Source: JAAGZL01 sp050288625 (GTDB lineage Bacteria > Pseudomonadota > Gammaproteobacteria > Chromatiales > Chromatiaceae). Taken from it: a DNA stretch of 64,000 nucleotides. The stretch spans positions 1-64,000 of the forward strand of contig JBNKEE010000062.1 in assembly GCA_050288625.1 (NCBI GenBank). The letters run 5' to 3'. Shown here one piece after another: positions 1 through 9,255 of the stretch (position 1 is its first letter; each line of letters opens with the position of its first letter). The notes under the pieces are model-generated. The model worked only from the letters and a program-made list of their open reading frames with translations. It made no database searches and was not told where the DNA came from. The position numbers were made by a program, and so were the translations under genes.

Positions 1-347
1 TTTCATCGTTGCTCGTTCATCCAGGGATTGAGAGGTTGGTGCTTCTGCCGTCTGCAAATGCGATACAACACTCTTCTGAGCTTATATCCACGCCTGAGAT
101 GGCAGATCTTATGGATGATATAACCAATAGATATACCTCACGTATCATTGTATTTGATTTGCCTCCGTTGCTGCATATAGACGACGCCCTTATATTTTTG
201 CCGAAGGTGCAGTCAAGTCTGCTAGTTGTAGAGGAGGGGGTCAGCGCGCCGGGCGAAGTAAGAGAGTCTTTGCGATTGCTGGAGAATACTAACTTTCTGG
301 GCACTGTATACAATAAGGCGCGTGAGCACAAACACTCACCATACTAG
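1..347 (+). CDS. CpsD/CapB-family polysaccharide tyrosine autokinase, C-terminal part (partial)
   Basis: The reading frame is open from the window edge, so only about the last 115 residues are visible and the start lies upstream. The block RIIVFDLPPLL is a Walker B-like strand of the MinD/Mrp-type P-loop fold found in bacterial tyrosine kinases. It is followed by the usual segment leading to a conserved VVEEG strand. These kinases control polysaccharide polymerisation and export together with a Wzc-like membrane partner. The C-terminus has a single Tyr and no tyrosine cluster, as is common in the exosortase-associated version. The next gene, 11 bp downstream, is the exosortase-system ATPase, which supports the call. 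The Walker A motif is outside the window. Confidence 0.75.
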   Translation, partial: SSLLVHPGIERLVLLPSANAIQHSSELISTPEMADLMDDITNRYTSRIIVFDLPPLLHIDDALIFLPKVQSSLLVVEEGVSAPGEVRESLRLLENTNFLGTVYNKAREHKHSPY

Positions 348-358
348 TAACTTATATA

Positions 359-1315
359 ATGTACGAAGAGTTCTTTAAATTCCATGAGCGGCCTTTCTCA
401 TTACGGCCAGATCCTTCTTTTCTATATATGGGGAAGAACCATCGGCAGGCATTGACCATGCTTAATTATGGGCTTCGTAGTGAGGCAGGGATAACGGTAA
501 TCACCGGAGAGGTTGGTTCTGGTAAAACCACGTTGATACATCATGTCCTTGATAGGCTGGATGACGATATTACGGTAGGTTTGATCTCCAATACTCACGA
601 AGCATTTGGTGAGCTGCTTGAGTGGGTGTTGATGGCGTTTGGACTCGACTATAAGAACAAGACCAAGACCGAGCTGTATCAGATATTCAGTGAGTTCTTG
701 ATTGAGGAGTATGCACAGAATAAACGTACCGTGTTGATTATAGATGAGGCCCAGAATTTTGGTGCTGATACCTTAGAAGAGTTGCGCATGCTTTCCAATA
801 TCAACTCAGGAAAGCACATGGTGTTGCAATTGATTTTGGTAGGGCAACCTGAGCTTTTAGAGACCATGAGAAAGCCGGAACTGAGGCAGTTAGCGCAAAG
901 GGTCTCTGTCGATTATCACATAAGGAGTCTAAAGCTAGGCGACACAATAGACTATATAAAATATCGCATTGAGCATGCTGGTGGGGATCCTGACATATTT
1001 ATTAGATCCGCTTGCGCCGTCATTCATTACTACAGTCGTGGCATACCGAGGCTGATCAATACTCTTTGTGATTTTGCATTGGTGTATGCTTATGCAGATG
1101 AGATTGATCAGATTGGGGCAAAAATGGTGTTAGAAGTGGTAAGAGATAAACAGCAAGGCGGTATCTTTCCGATGCGTGTGGAAGAGGATGAAGAGGCGGC
1201 AAGGATAAGGACTCAGCTTAAACGTAAGCTAAATCTCGAGATTAAGCCGATGTTAGCGGAAAAAGATATATTCGAAGAAATGGAAGAAGCTGAAGATATG
1301 GAAGATCTTTTTTAG
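359..1315 (+). CDS. exosortase/PEP-CTERM system-associated AAA ATPase (ExeA/GspA-like)
   Basis: A 318-residue AAA ATPase. The Walker A motif GEVGSGKTT is at about residues 50-58 and Walker B VLIIDEAQ at about 125-132. The N-terminal FFKFHERPFSLRPDP block is typical of the ExeA/GspA family and its exosortase-associated branch. The C-terminus is very acidic. These proteins accompany exopolysaccharide loci that carry an exosortase; their exact role is unknown, probably energising or regulating assembly at the inner membrane. It lies directly after the tyrosine kinase, in the usual order. No strong ribosome site is visible before the ATG. The family call is firm; the function is inferred. Confidence 0.85.
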   Translation: MYEEFFKFHERPFSLRPDPSFLYMGKNHRQALTMLNYGLRSEAGITVITGEVGSGKTTLIHHVLDRLDDDITVGLISNTHEAFGELLEWVLMAFGLDYKNKTKTELYQIFSEFLIEEYAQNKRTVLIIDEAQNFGADTLEELRMLSNINSGKHMVLQLILVGQPELLETMRKPELRQLAQRVSVDYHIRSLKLGDTIDYIKYRIEHAGGDPDIFIRSACAVIHYYSRGIPRLINTLCDFALVYAYADEIDQIGAKMVLEVVRDKQQGGIFPMRVEEDEEAARIRTQLKRKLNLEIKPMLAEKDIFEEMEEAEDMEDLF

Positions 1316-1346
1316 CAATGCCTGGGCAAAAGAAGAAAGAGATTTA

Positions 1347-2375
1347 ATGTCAATAAATAAAAAAATCTTACTGACTGGTGGGGCTGGTTATATAGGTTCC
1401 CACACCTGCTTGGAAATACTTAATGCCGGATATGAGGTTGTAGTTGTAGACAACCTAAGCAATAGTAGCCAGGAGCCTTTAAGACGCATCGAAATGCTTA
1501 CTGGAAAATCTGTTGCGTTTTACCAAGCAGATATTCTTGATACCTCGGCGCTACGAACTATTTTTAGCGAGCACGAACTCAGCGGTGTTATTCATTTTGC
1601 CGGGCTAAAGGCGGTTGGCGAGTCTGTGGACAAGCCTCTTGCCTACTACATGAATAATGTTTGTGGGACGATAAACCTTTGCCAGGTTATGCGGGAATAT
1701 GGAGTTTTTGATATTGTATTTAGCTCATCTGCAACGGTATATGGAGATCCGGCGTCATTGCCTATTAGGGAGGACTTCCCATTATCTGCCGCAAATCCTT
1801 ACGGCAGATCGAAACTGGTAATAGAAGAGATACTAAGAGATTTGAGATCGTCAGACGGTAGATGGAATGTTGCCTTATTGCGCTATTTTAATCCTGTTGG
1901 TGCACATCAGAGCGGTGCGCTGGGAGAAGACCCGACAGGTACGCCAAATAATCTAATGCCTTTTATCGCCCAGGTCGCATCAGGCAAGCTGGATAAACTA
2001 TCCGTCTTTGGTGGAGACTATCCTACACAAGATGGCACAGGCGTACGCGACTATATTCATGTGGTGGATCTGTCCAATGGTCACTTAAAGGCGCTGGAAT
2101 ATATGAAAAATGAGCCTGGAGTTAGTGTTTTTAACTTGGGTACTGGTCAGGGATATAGTGTTTTAGAGATGATCTCCGCATTTCAACATGCGTCAGGAAA
2201 AAAGATCCCATATGAGGTTGTTAAACGCAGGCCGGGTGATATTGCTGTTTGTTATTCAGACCCCTCTCTTGCTGAGATCAAACTGGGTTGGAAGGCGAGG
2301 CTGGGGCTGGAAGAGATGTGCGCAGATACGTGGCGTTGGCAAAAAAACAACCCATGTGGTTATAGCGATAGATAA
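1347..2375 (+). CDS. galE: UDP-glucose 4-epimerase GalE
   Basis: Interconverts UDP-glucose and UDP-galactose for glycan synthesis in the cytoplasm. It is an extended short-chain dehydrogenase/reductase of 342 residues, the usual length. The NAD-binding glycine motif TGGAGYIGSH is at residues 10-19, the Ser cluster before VYGDP at about 126-129, and the catalytic pair Tyr152/Lys156 sits in PYGRSK. The C-terminal RRPGD block that contacts the nucleotide sugar is present. Its position just before rmlD and rmlB makes it the first of a set of nucleotide-sugar enzymes supplying the exopolysaccharide locus. No defects were seen. Confidence 0.95.
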   Translation: MSINKKILLTGGAGYIGSHTCLEILNAGYEVVVVDNLSNSSQEPLRRIEMLTGKSVAFYQADILDTSALRTIFSEHELSGVIHFAGLKAVGESVDKPLAYYMNNVCGTINLCQVMREYGVFDIVFSSSATVYGDPASLPIREDFPLSAANPYGRSKLVIEEILRDLRSSDGRWNVALLRYFNPVGAHQSGALGEDPTGTPNNLMPFIAQVASGKLDKLSVFGGDYPTQDGTGVRDYIHVVDLSNGHLKALEYMKNEPGVSVFNLGTGQGYSVLEMISAFQHASGKKIPYEVVKRRPGDIAVCYSDPSLAEIKLGWKARLGLEEMCADTWRWQKNNPCGYSDR

Positions 2376-2432
2376 ATATTTATAAAATAACAGGCTAGGG
2401 GCAGGCTGTTGTCGTAGAATTAAGGAGTGATT

Positions 2433-3302
2433 ATGAAGGTGCTTATTACAGGGAGTACTGGCCAGCTTGGTTATGACGCATTCCATATATTTAAAAATGA
2501 AGGGAAAGATGTTACTGGGATAGATAGTAGGGCATTAAACTATTGTCAGCCAGATCAGGTTAGAGATTGGGTCTCTGCGTTTAAGGCAGACTGGGTTATA
2601 AATTGTGCTGCTTACACCAATGTAGATCTAGCTGAGCAGGAACAAGAGAAGGCATTCACGATAAATGGTGATGCCGTGCAGGCTTTGGCAGAGGGTGTTA
2701 AAAACAGTAATGGTAAATTACTGCATATCTCTACGGATTATATATTTGATGGAGGAAAGTCGCGCCCGTATTCAGAAGAAGATACACCTAGTCCTTTGGG
2801 GGTGTATGGTAAATCGAAACTGGCTGGTGAAAAGTTTTTGCTTGATGTTATGCCTGATGCTGTAATTGTTAGGACGGGTTGGTTGTATGGTGAGCATGGA
2901 AACAACTTTGTAAAGACCATTCTTAAGCTGGCTTCAGAGAGAGATGAAATTCGCGTGATTGATGATCATATCGGATCGCCTACATGGACTAAGGATGCTG
3001 TTCGTCTCATTAGCTATCTGGTCAATGCTAATGCTTCAGGGGTATATAATTTTACTAATGAAGGTGTGGCATCATGGTATGACCTTGCGCATGAAGTAGT
3101 AGCAACAGCAGCACGTGTCGGTTATCCGATTAAGACTAATCATGTGAAACCAATTCCTGCAGTTGATTACACTGCTTTGGCTGAGAGGCCGCAATATTCT
3201 GTATTAAGTAAGCGTAAAATTAGAGAAGTAATTGATTATGAAATACCGCACTGGCAGGAAAGCCTAGGTAAAATGTTGACTCGCCTCCGGGAGGATAAAT
3301 GA
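2433..3302 (+). CDS. rfbD: dTDP-4-dehydrorhamnose reductase RmlD
   Basis: Catalyses the last step of dTDP-L-rhamnose synthesis, an NAD(P)H-dependent reduction. The nucleotide-binding motif GSTGQLG is at residues 7-13, STDYIFDG at about 100-107 and Tyr125/Lys129 in YGKSK. The ATG at 2433 is preferred over the in-frame GTG at 2427, because AAGGAG at 2422-2427 then sits five bases upstream, while the GTG would overlap it. The gene overlaps rmlB by four bases (ATGA), so the two are translationally coupled. The order rmlD-rmlB is unusual in lacking rmlA and rmlC beside it. Confidence 0.92.
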   Translation: MKVLITGSTGQLGYDAFHIFKNEGKDVTGIDSRALNYCQPDQVRDWVSAFKADWVINCAAYTNVDLAEQEQEKAFTINGDAVQALAEGVKNSNGKLLHISTDYIFDGGKSRPYSEEDTPSPLGVYGKSKLAGEKFLLDVMPDAVIVRTGWLYGEHGNNFVKTILKLASERDEIRVIDDHIGSPTWTKDAVRLISYLVNANASGVYNFTNEGVASWYDLAHEVVATAARVGYPIKTNHVKPIPAVDYTALAERPQYSVLSKRKIREVIDYEIPHWQESLGKMLTRLREDK

Positions 3303-4360
3303 AAACGCTGTTAGTAACGGGTGGCGCAGGTTTTATTGGTTCCAATTTTGTTCACTATTGGATGCGCAATCATCCTGAAGATAGACTGATAAATCTTGAT
3401 GTATTGACCTATGCAGGGAACCTGGAAAGTTTGCGTGGTATAGATTATTCCGATAATTATCTCTTTGTGCATGGTGATGTATGTGATAGCAAATTAGTAG
3501 AGCAGATATTCAAAGATGAAGGTATCGACAGTGTTGTACACTTTGCTGCCGAGTCGCACGTTGATCGATCAATAATCGGTCCTGAGGCGTTTATAACCAC
3601 TAATATACGGGGCACTTTCAACTTGCTGGAGGTTGCGCGTAAGATATGGGGCGTTAATGCTAATACTTGTCGCTTCCTGCATGTGTCGACCGATGAGGTA
3701 TATGGCTCTCTTGCAGCAAATGATCCTGCATTCACTGAGACCACACCGTTTGCGCCAAACAGTCCATATGCCGCGTCTAAGGCGGCATCTGATCATTTGG
3801 TGCGGGCATATTTCCATACCTACGGGCTACCTGTCCTGACCACTAACTGTTCCAATAATTACGGCCCATATCAGTTCCCTGAAAAATTAATCCCGCTAGT
3901 TATCATTAATGCTCTGGAGGATAGACCTCTGCCGATTTATGGTGAGGGTATGAATGTTCGTGATTGGTTATATGTGGAAGACCACTGTCGAGGTATTGAT
4001 GCGGTCTTGCAAAAAGGGAGGCTTGGTGAAACCTATAATATCGGTGGGTGTAACGAGTGGGCGAATATAGATATAGTTCGTCTTATCTGCTCAATCTTGG
4101 ATGAGGAAAGGCCAGGTGATAGACCTATGAGCGAATTAATTACCTTTGTTAAGGATCGCCCTGGGCACGATATGCGGTATGCCATCAATGCCAGTAAGAT
4201 AATGAATGAGCTTAATTGGAAGCCAGAACATACCTTTGAGGTCGGTATTCGCAAGACAGTTCAGTGGTATTTGGATAATGAAGAGTGGTGGAATAGGGTC
4301 AGGGATGGTGTCTACCGTGATTTCTATGAACAACAATATGGTGCGAGTAGTATTCAGTAG
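3299..4360 (+). CDS. rfbB: dTDP-glucose 4,6-dehydratase RmlB
   Basis: Converts dTDP-glucose to dTDP-4-keto-6-deoxyglucose, the precursor of rhamnose and other deoxysugars. It has 353 residues, normal for the family. The NAD motif TGGAGFIGS is at residues 7-15. STDEVYG carries the active-site Thr-Asp-Glu, and YAASKAASDH carries the catalytic Tyr and Lys. Its start overlaps the rmlD stop. The enzyme that supplies dTDP-glucose (RmlA) and the 3,5-epimerase (RmlC) are not in this window and must be elsewhere if rhamnose is the product. A GC-rich inverted repeat lies after the stop. Confidence 0.95.
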   Translation: MKTLLVTGGAGFIGSNFVHYWMRNHPEDRLINLDVLTYAGNLESLRGIDYSDNYLFVHGDVCDSKLVEQIFKDEGIDSVVHFAAESHVDRSIIGPEAFITTNIRGTFNLLEVARKIWGVNANTCRFLHVSTDEVYGSLAANDPAFTETTPFAPNSPYAASKAASDHLVRAYFHTYGLPVLTTNCSNNYGPYQFPEKLIPLVIINALEDRPLPIYGEGMNVRDWLYVEDHCRGIDAVLQKGRLGETYNIGGCNEWANIDIVRLICSILDEERPGDRPMSELITFVKDRPGHDMRYAINASKIMNELNWKPEHTFEVGIRKTVQWYLDNEEWWNRVRDGVYRDFYEQQYGASSIQ

Positions 4361-4387
4361 CGCCTTGGCGGTTTATTGGAGAAAATG

Positions 4388-4422
4388 TGGCTGGCTATCT
4401 ATTGTGCTAAAAATACCAGCCA
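4388..4422 (+). terminator. possible hairpin after rmlB
   Basis: TGGCTGG (plus TAT) at 4388-4398 pairs with ATACCAGCCA at 4413-4422, with one unpaired C. No U-run follows, so termination is uncertain. It falls in the 127-bp gap between rmlB and manC and may separate two transcripts. Confidence 0.3.
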
Positions 4423-4487
4423 ATCTCGAGTAATAAACTGTTTTCTATATATAATTAACATCTTTAACCATAACAAGAGGGTATGGC

Positions 4488-5960
4488 GTGCTGTTACTTC
4501 CAATAATTCTTTCCGGTGGTTCAGGGACTAGGCTTTGGCCGCTTTCTCGCGAGGCTTATCCCAAGCAATTCTTGCCTCTTGTGGGGTCAGATACCATGCT
4601 CCAGGCTACCATTAAGCGACTTGATGGCTTGTCAGAAGAGAACCCGCACGATGCGATTGGAGTGGCAGATCCAATAGTTGTTTGTAATAACGAGCATCGT
4701 TTTTTGGTTGCGGAGCAATTGCGTAGCATGGAGCGTCAGCATGCAGGTATCATTTTAGAGCCGGAAGGTCGGAATACCGCCCCCGCGTTGACTCTGGCTG
4801 CATTGATGGCAAGCCAGCATAAGGAAGCTGACCCTATTCTGCTGGTCATGCCTGCAGATCACTTAATACGTGATGAGAGAAGTTTTCGTTCTGTAATAGC
4901 CGACGGATGCCATATTGCAAACGATGGAAAGGTTGTAACTTTTGGCATTGTCCCAGACAAGCCAGAAACCGGTTATGGCTATATACGCAAAGGGGACTTT
5001 ATCCCCAGCGATGGGGAAAAACACGCATTCATATTAGACGCATTTGTTGAAAAACCTGATATTGCCACAGCAGAATCCTATCTTAAGAGTGAGCGATATT
5101 TATGGAATTCTGGGCTGTTTATGCTCAAGGCATCACTATGGCTAGAATTGATTGAGCAATTTAGGCCAGACATTGCAGGGTTCTGTAAAAAAGCATTTGA
5201 CAGCGGGCTTTCCGATGGGGATTTTTTTCGGACGGATGAAGAGCTGTTTCGTCAATGTCCGTCGGACTCCATAGATTACGCAGTAATGGAAAAGGTTTCC
5301 GGTAAGGGTGGCGATGCCGTGGTCTTACCAATGGATGCAGAGTGGTCAGATGTGGGCGCATGGTCATCATTGTGGGAGGTAATTGAGCATGATGAAGCAG
5401 GGAATGTTTGCGATGGAGATGTTTTTGCGTTTAACAGCAAGAATAATTACCTTCTATCTGAAGGTCGGTTGTTAGCGGCTGTCGGAATTGAGGATATGGT
5501 TGTTGTCGAAACACCGGATGCCGTGCTTGTTACCACCAAGGACAGCACTCAAGACGTGAAAGAGGTCATCAAGCATCTCAAATCGCAACAGCGCGGGGAG
5601 TGCCGTTTCCACAATAGAGTGCATCGTCCGTGGGGTACGTTTGAACCTATAGGGCATGGAGAGCGTTACCAGGTTAAACGGATAAGTGTTAATCCCGGCG
5701 CTACTCTTTCGTTGCAGATGCATCACCATCGTGCCGAACACTGGGTTGTGGTTAGTGGCACTGCCGTTGTTACCAGGGGCGATGAGGAGGTGCTGTTGTC
5801 CGAGAATGAATCAACGTTTATTCCATTGGGTGTTAAGCATAGATTGATGAATCCAGGAACAATCCCGTTGGAGATTATCGAGATTCAGTCAGGTGGTTAT
5901 CTAGGTGAGGATGATATTGTTAGGTTTGAGGATGTATATAATCGCAGCTCTGAAGATTGA
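4488..5960 (+). CDS. manC: mannose-1-phosphate guanylyltransferase / mannose-6-phosphate isomerase
   Basis: A bifunctional type II enzyme of 490 residues. The N-terminal nucleotidyltransferase has the signature GGSGTRLWPLSR at residues 10-21 and FVEKPD further on. The C-terminal cupin domain carries the metal-binding histidines around residues 412-418 and does the isomerase step. It makes GDP-mannose from fructose-6-P via mannose-6-P, with a mutase encoded elsewhere. GDP-mannose feeds the gmd and fcl products encoded about 20 kb downstream. The start is a GTG at 4488 preceded by a purine-rich AAGAGGG; a nearby ATG is out of frame. Confidence 0.93.
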   Translation: MLLLPIILSGGSGTRLWPLSREAYPKQFLPLVGSDTMLQATIKRLDGLSEENPHDAIGVADPIVVCNNEHRFLVAEQLRSMERQHAGIILEPEGRNTAPALTLAALMASQHKEADPILLVMPADHLIRDERSFRSVIADGCHIANDGKVVTFGIVPDKPETGYGYIRKGDFIPSDGEKHAFILDAFVEKPDIATAESYLKSERYLWNSGLFMLKASLWLELIEQFRPDIAGFCKKAFDSGLSDGDFFRTDEELFRQCPSDSIDYAVMEKVSGKGGDAVVLPMDAEWSDVGAWSSLWEVIEHDEAGNVCDGDVFAFNSKNNYLLSEGRLLAAVGIEDMVVVETPDAVLVTTKDSTQDVKEVIKHLKSQQRGECRFHNRVHRPWGTFEPIGHGERYQVKRISVNPGATLSLQMHHHRAEHWVVVSGTAVVTRGDEEVLLSENESTFIPLGVKHRLMNPGTIPLEIIEIQSGGYLGEDDIVRFEDVYNRSSED

Positions 5961-5994
5961 TTTTTAATTACAACGATTATTGATACGTATTGGC

Positions 5995-7566
5995 ATGGTA
6001 AATATGACAGCATTTAGATGGAAAACTGGGTCGACATTTTTGTTGTTGCTCGCCATTGCAAGCTGCCTGCTTGTATTTTTATTTTACGATGGGCTGTCCT
6101 ATATGGTTGAGTTGTGGTCGAAAGATGAATATAGCCATGGCTACTTACTGCCGTTTGTTGCTGGATATTTTATCTGGCAGAAAAAGAACGAATTGTCAGT
6201 AATTGAGTACAGAGGTAGCTGGATAGGGGTGGCGATATTCTGTTGTGGGATGCTCGGATTGATGATAGGTGAACTGAGTACCCTGTATACAGTTATTCAG
6301 TATTCATTCCTTGTAGCGCTCGGTGGTCTTATGTTGGCGGTCTTGGGATGGCAGGCATTTAAGATCATAATGGTGCCGTTTTTTATTCTACTTTTTATGG
6401 TGCCTTTACCTAATTTTCTCTATAACAACCTTTCCGCGTTTCTTCAGTTGATCTCGTCTAAGCTTGGGGTTGATGTCATTAGGCTGTTTGGAATTAGTGT
6501 ATTCTTGGAAGGAAACGTAATAGACCTAGGGCAGTTTAAGATGCAGGTTGTTGAGGCTTGCAGCGGCCTACGTTATTTGTTCCCACTTATGTCTTTGGGG
6601 GTTATTGCTGCCTATTTGTATAGAGATGCATTTTGGAAAAAGGCTGTTGTATTCCTATCAACTATTCCAATCACTGTGCTGATGAACAGTTTTCGAATAG
6701 GGGTTATCGGGATAACGGTGGAATATTGGGGCCAAGATATGGCCGAAGGCTTTTTGCATGATTTTGAGGGATGGATTGTCTTTATGGCGTGCACGGCCGT
6801 ACTGATAGCGGAGATGTGGCTGCTTTCCAAGATAGGGGCTAACAGCACACCATTTGGCGAGGTGTTTGCTATTGATCCTCCTCCGTCACTGCCTGAGTCT
6901 GGTCAGGTAAAGGAGAGATCCATACCGAAAACATTTTATTCTGCTTTTCTTCTTCTGTTGGCGATGGTGGTTGCATTTAATCTACTGCCAAAAAGGAATG
7001 AGGTGATTCCTGAAAGAGTTGCATTTGATAAGTTCCCTATGAAAATTGCAGAATGGGAAGGAAAGAAAGATAGATTGGAAAGTATATATCTTGATGCGCT
7101 CAAACTAAGCGATTACATAATAGCAGATTATATAGACAAAGAGCGTAAACCAGTTAACTTCTATGTCGCATACTATGATTCACAACGTAAGGGAGTGTCA
7201 GCACATTCACCAAGATCCTGTCTGCCAGGTGGTGGATGGAAGATTAAAGATCTAAAGCAAATATCTATTAATGGTGTGAACGTAAGTGGAGAGCCTTTGG
7301 TTGTAAACAGGGTTGTAATACAGCTTGGTGATGTAAGGCAGTTAGTCTATTACTGGTTTCAGCAACGTGGCCGGGTTATTACGAGCGAATATATGGTCAA
7401 ATGGTACCTGTTCTGGGATGCGCTAACTAAACAGAGAACAGATGGGGCGCTTGTAAGGGTTACCACTCTAGTGCCAACTGGACAAGATATGAAGGAGGCG
7501 GATAGGCTGCTACAAGAATTCATAGATGATGTTTCCGGGAGTTTGGATAAGTATATCCCTGAGTAA
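5995..7566 (+). CDS. xrtD: exosortase fused to EpsI domain, probably VPLPA-CTERM-specific XrtD type
   Basis: An integral membrane transpeptidase-like enzyme expected to cleave C-terminal sorting tails of secreted proteins and hand them to the cell surface. About eight hydrophobic segments span the first 290 residues. The exosortase triad is visible: Cys189 in EACSGLR, Arg234 in NSFRIG and His255 in the HDFEGW segment. Residues from about 330 on form an EpsI domain containing SPRSCLPGGGW. The length of about 523 residues and the EpsI fusion match the XrtD description, and two proteins in this window end in VPIPA or VPVPA sorting tails. XrtA is the alternative. Starts at TTG 5980, ATG 5995 and ATG 6004 are all possible; no ribosome site decides between them. 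Confidence 0.85.
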   Translation: MVNMTAFRWKTGSTFLLLLAIASCLLVFLFYDGLSYMVELWSKDEYSHGYLLPFVAGYFIWQKKNELSVIEYRGSWIGVAIFCCGMLGLMIGELSTLYTVIQYSFLVALGGLMLAVLGWQAFKIIMVPFFILLFMVPLPNFLYNNLSAFLQLISSKLGVDVIRLFGISVFLEGNVIDLGQFKMQVVEACSGLRYLFPLMSLGVIAAYLYRDAFWKKAVVFLSTIPITVLMNSFRIGVIGITVEYWGQDMAEGFLHDFEGWIVFMACTAVLIAEMWLLSKIGANSTPFGEVFAIDPPPSLPESGQVKERSIPKTFYSAFLLLLAMVVAFNLLPKRNEVIPERVAFDKFPMKIAEWEGKKDRLESIYLDALKLSDYIIADYIDKERKPVNFYVAYYDSQRKGVSAHSPRSCLPGGGWKIKDLKQISINGVNVSGEPLVVNRVVIQLGDVRQLVYYWFQQRGRVITSEYMVKWYLFWDALTKQRTDGALVRVTTLVPTGQDMKEADRLLQEFIDDVSGSLDKYIPE

Positions 7567-7573
7567 GTAAGCT

Positions 7574-9205
7574 ATGTCTGTGATGGGTTTAATCTCTTTT
7601 CTGATAGCGATCTCGTTATCAATGATGCTAATACCCCTTCTGGTTAGGATGGCTCCCTCTGTTGGTCTTGAGGACGAACCTGGGCCGAGAAAAGTCCACA
7701 CCGATGTTGTGCCACGTGTAGGTGGAATAGCTATATTTATGGGAAGCATTGTTCCTTTGCTGATTTGGATGCCTAGGACCCAGTTGTCATTTGCACTACT
7801 GACCGCATTGTCCATTTTGTTTCTATTTGGGGTCTGGGATGATATCAGGGATATCAATTTTAGGTATAAGTTTGTTGGTCAGATAGCCGCGGCATTAACT
7901 GTGGTTTATTGGGGTGGCGTTGAGATCCATAATTTTCCTTTCGTCGAGGATTATGGGATACCAAGCAGCTTGACCAGAATATTCACCGTCATCCTTTTGG
8001 TTGGAGTTACCAATGCTGTAAATATGGCGGATGGCCTTGATGGTCTTGCTGGCGGCACCAGTATGCTCGCTATTGGTTGTATGACTGTGATCGCGTACCT
8101 GGCTAATGATCCGACTATGGTAGTGTTTGGCTTGTCTCTTATTGGCTCGACTCTCGGTTTTTTGCGGTTTAACACATATCCTGCTCGAATATTTATGGGT
8201 GACTCAGGAAGTCAGTTATTAGGGTTTAGCTCTGGACTTATCTGTATACTGGTTACTCAACATAGTAATACCGCTCTTAGCCCTATGATGGCTATCCTGG
8301 TGCTTGGCTTACCTCTGTTGGATGTATTTACTGTAATGGCCATCAGGGTATCGGAGGGGCGTTCGCTTTTTGCTCCTGATAAGAACCATATTCACCATAT
8401 GTTTTTGAGTATAGGCTTCTCTCATAGAGAGGCGGTATACGTTGTCTATGCAATACAGATTGCGTTGGTGGTGACTGCGTTTCTGATGAGGTATACCAGT
8501 GATGTACTGTTGCTGCTGGTTTATTTGCTCTTCTGTATCTTTCTGCTTTCAAGTATTTCCTTTGCAAAAAAGCGTGTAGACTCGATCAGCGGCTGGGTCG
8601 CTGGTTCTCAGAGGGTACTGATCAAATTGGGGGTGGGCGGTGGAGGCGATGCGTATAGGAAATTATCGTATTACCTAATCAGAGCGTTATTCAGTGCTAT
8701 TCTAATATTGGGAGTGATTTGTCTAAATGAGATACCAAGGGACTTTGGTTTTTTAGGTATTTTGCTGCTTCTTATGTTATTGCCAACTGTTTTTATAAAG
8801 AATGAAATCACCAATGCAATCAGGAGGCTTTGTCTGTATGTGACAGCGGGGTTTGTGGTTTACTTTATGGAGTTGTCGCAGCAGGATGGCGGGATTATAG
8901 CCACGTACCTCCCAGTGTTGTTTTTGATAATAGGTGTTGCTGTTGCGTTCCTTATTAAAATGGCTGGGAGTTCCGTAAGAGAATTCTCATCACTTGATTT
9001 TCTATTGTTGGCAATGGCGCTAATAGTTTCTGTATTCCCAAATTCCAAGGTGATGGATGGAATAGATGCGACGCTGGTCCTTGAGATCGTTATTCTTTTC
9101 TATGTTATTGATGTGCTGTTTAATAGAAGAGAGCGTTTGGAAAAGCTTGCCCTGGCCAGCGCATTTGTTTCTCTAATAGTCATGGTTTTAAAAAGTCTGC
9201 TATAA
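7574..9205 (+). CDS. WecA/TagO-family polyprenyl-phosphate sugar-1-phosphate transferase with long membrane extension
   Basis: A polytopic membrane enzyme that starts glycan assembly by moving a sugar-1-phosphate from a UDP-sugar to undecaprenyl phosphate. Family motifs are Asp89-Asp90 in VWDDIRD, NMADGLDGLAGG at about 150-161, FMGDSGSQ at 207-214 and the HIHH box at 272-275. The ordinary family is about 330-370 residues; this one has 543. The extra 200 or so residues are strongly hydrophobic and add several predicted membrane segments. It follows the exosortase gene by eight bases, so they are probably co-transcribed. The sugar is likely GlcNAc or a related N-acetylhexosamine, by family analogy only. 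Confidence 0.85.
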   Translation: MSVMGLISFLIAISLSMMLIPLLVRMAPSVGLEDEPGPRKVHTDVVPRVGGIAIFMGSIVPLLIWMPRTQLSFALLTALSILFLFGVWDDIRDINFRYKFVGQIAAALTVVYWGGVEIHNFPFVEDYGIPSSLTRIFTVILLVGVTNAVNMADGLDGLAGGTSMLAIGCMTVIAYLANDPTMVVFGLSLIGSTLGFLRFNTYPARIFMGDSGSQLLGFSSGLICILVTQHSNTALSPMMAILVLGLPLLDVFTVMAIRVSEGRSLFAPDKNHIHHMFLSIGFSHREAVYVVYAIQIALVVTAFLMRYTSDVLLLLVYLLFCIFLLSSISFAKKRVDSISGWVAGSQRVLIKLGVGGGGDAYRKLSYYLIRALFSAILILGVICLNEIPRDFGFLGILLLLMLLPTVFIKNEITNAIRRLCLYVTAGFVVYFMELSQQDGGIIATYLPVLFLIIGVAVAFLIKMAGSSVREFSSLDFLLLAMALIVSVFPNSKVMDGIDATLVLEIVILFYVIDVLFNRRERLEKLALASAFVSLIVMVLKSLL

Positions 9206-9255
9206 GGAACATTACAGTCTACTATTTCTAGATAATTTGGATAAAGGATATTTAT

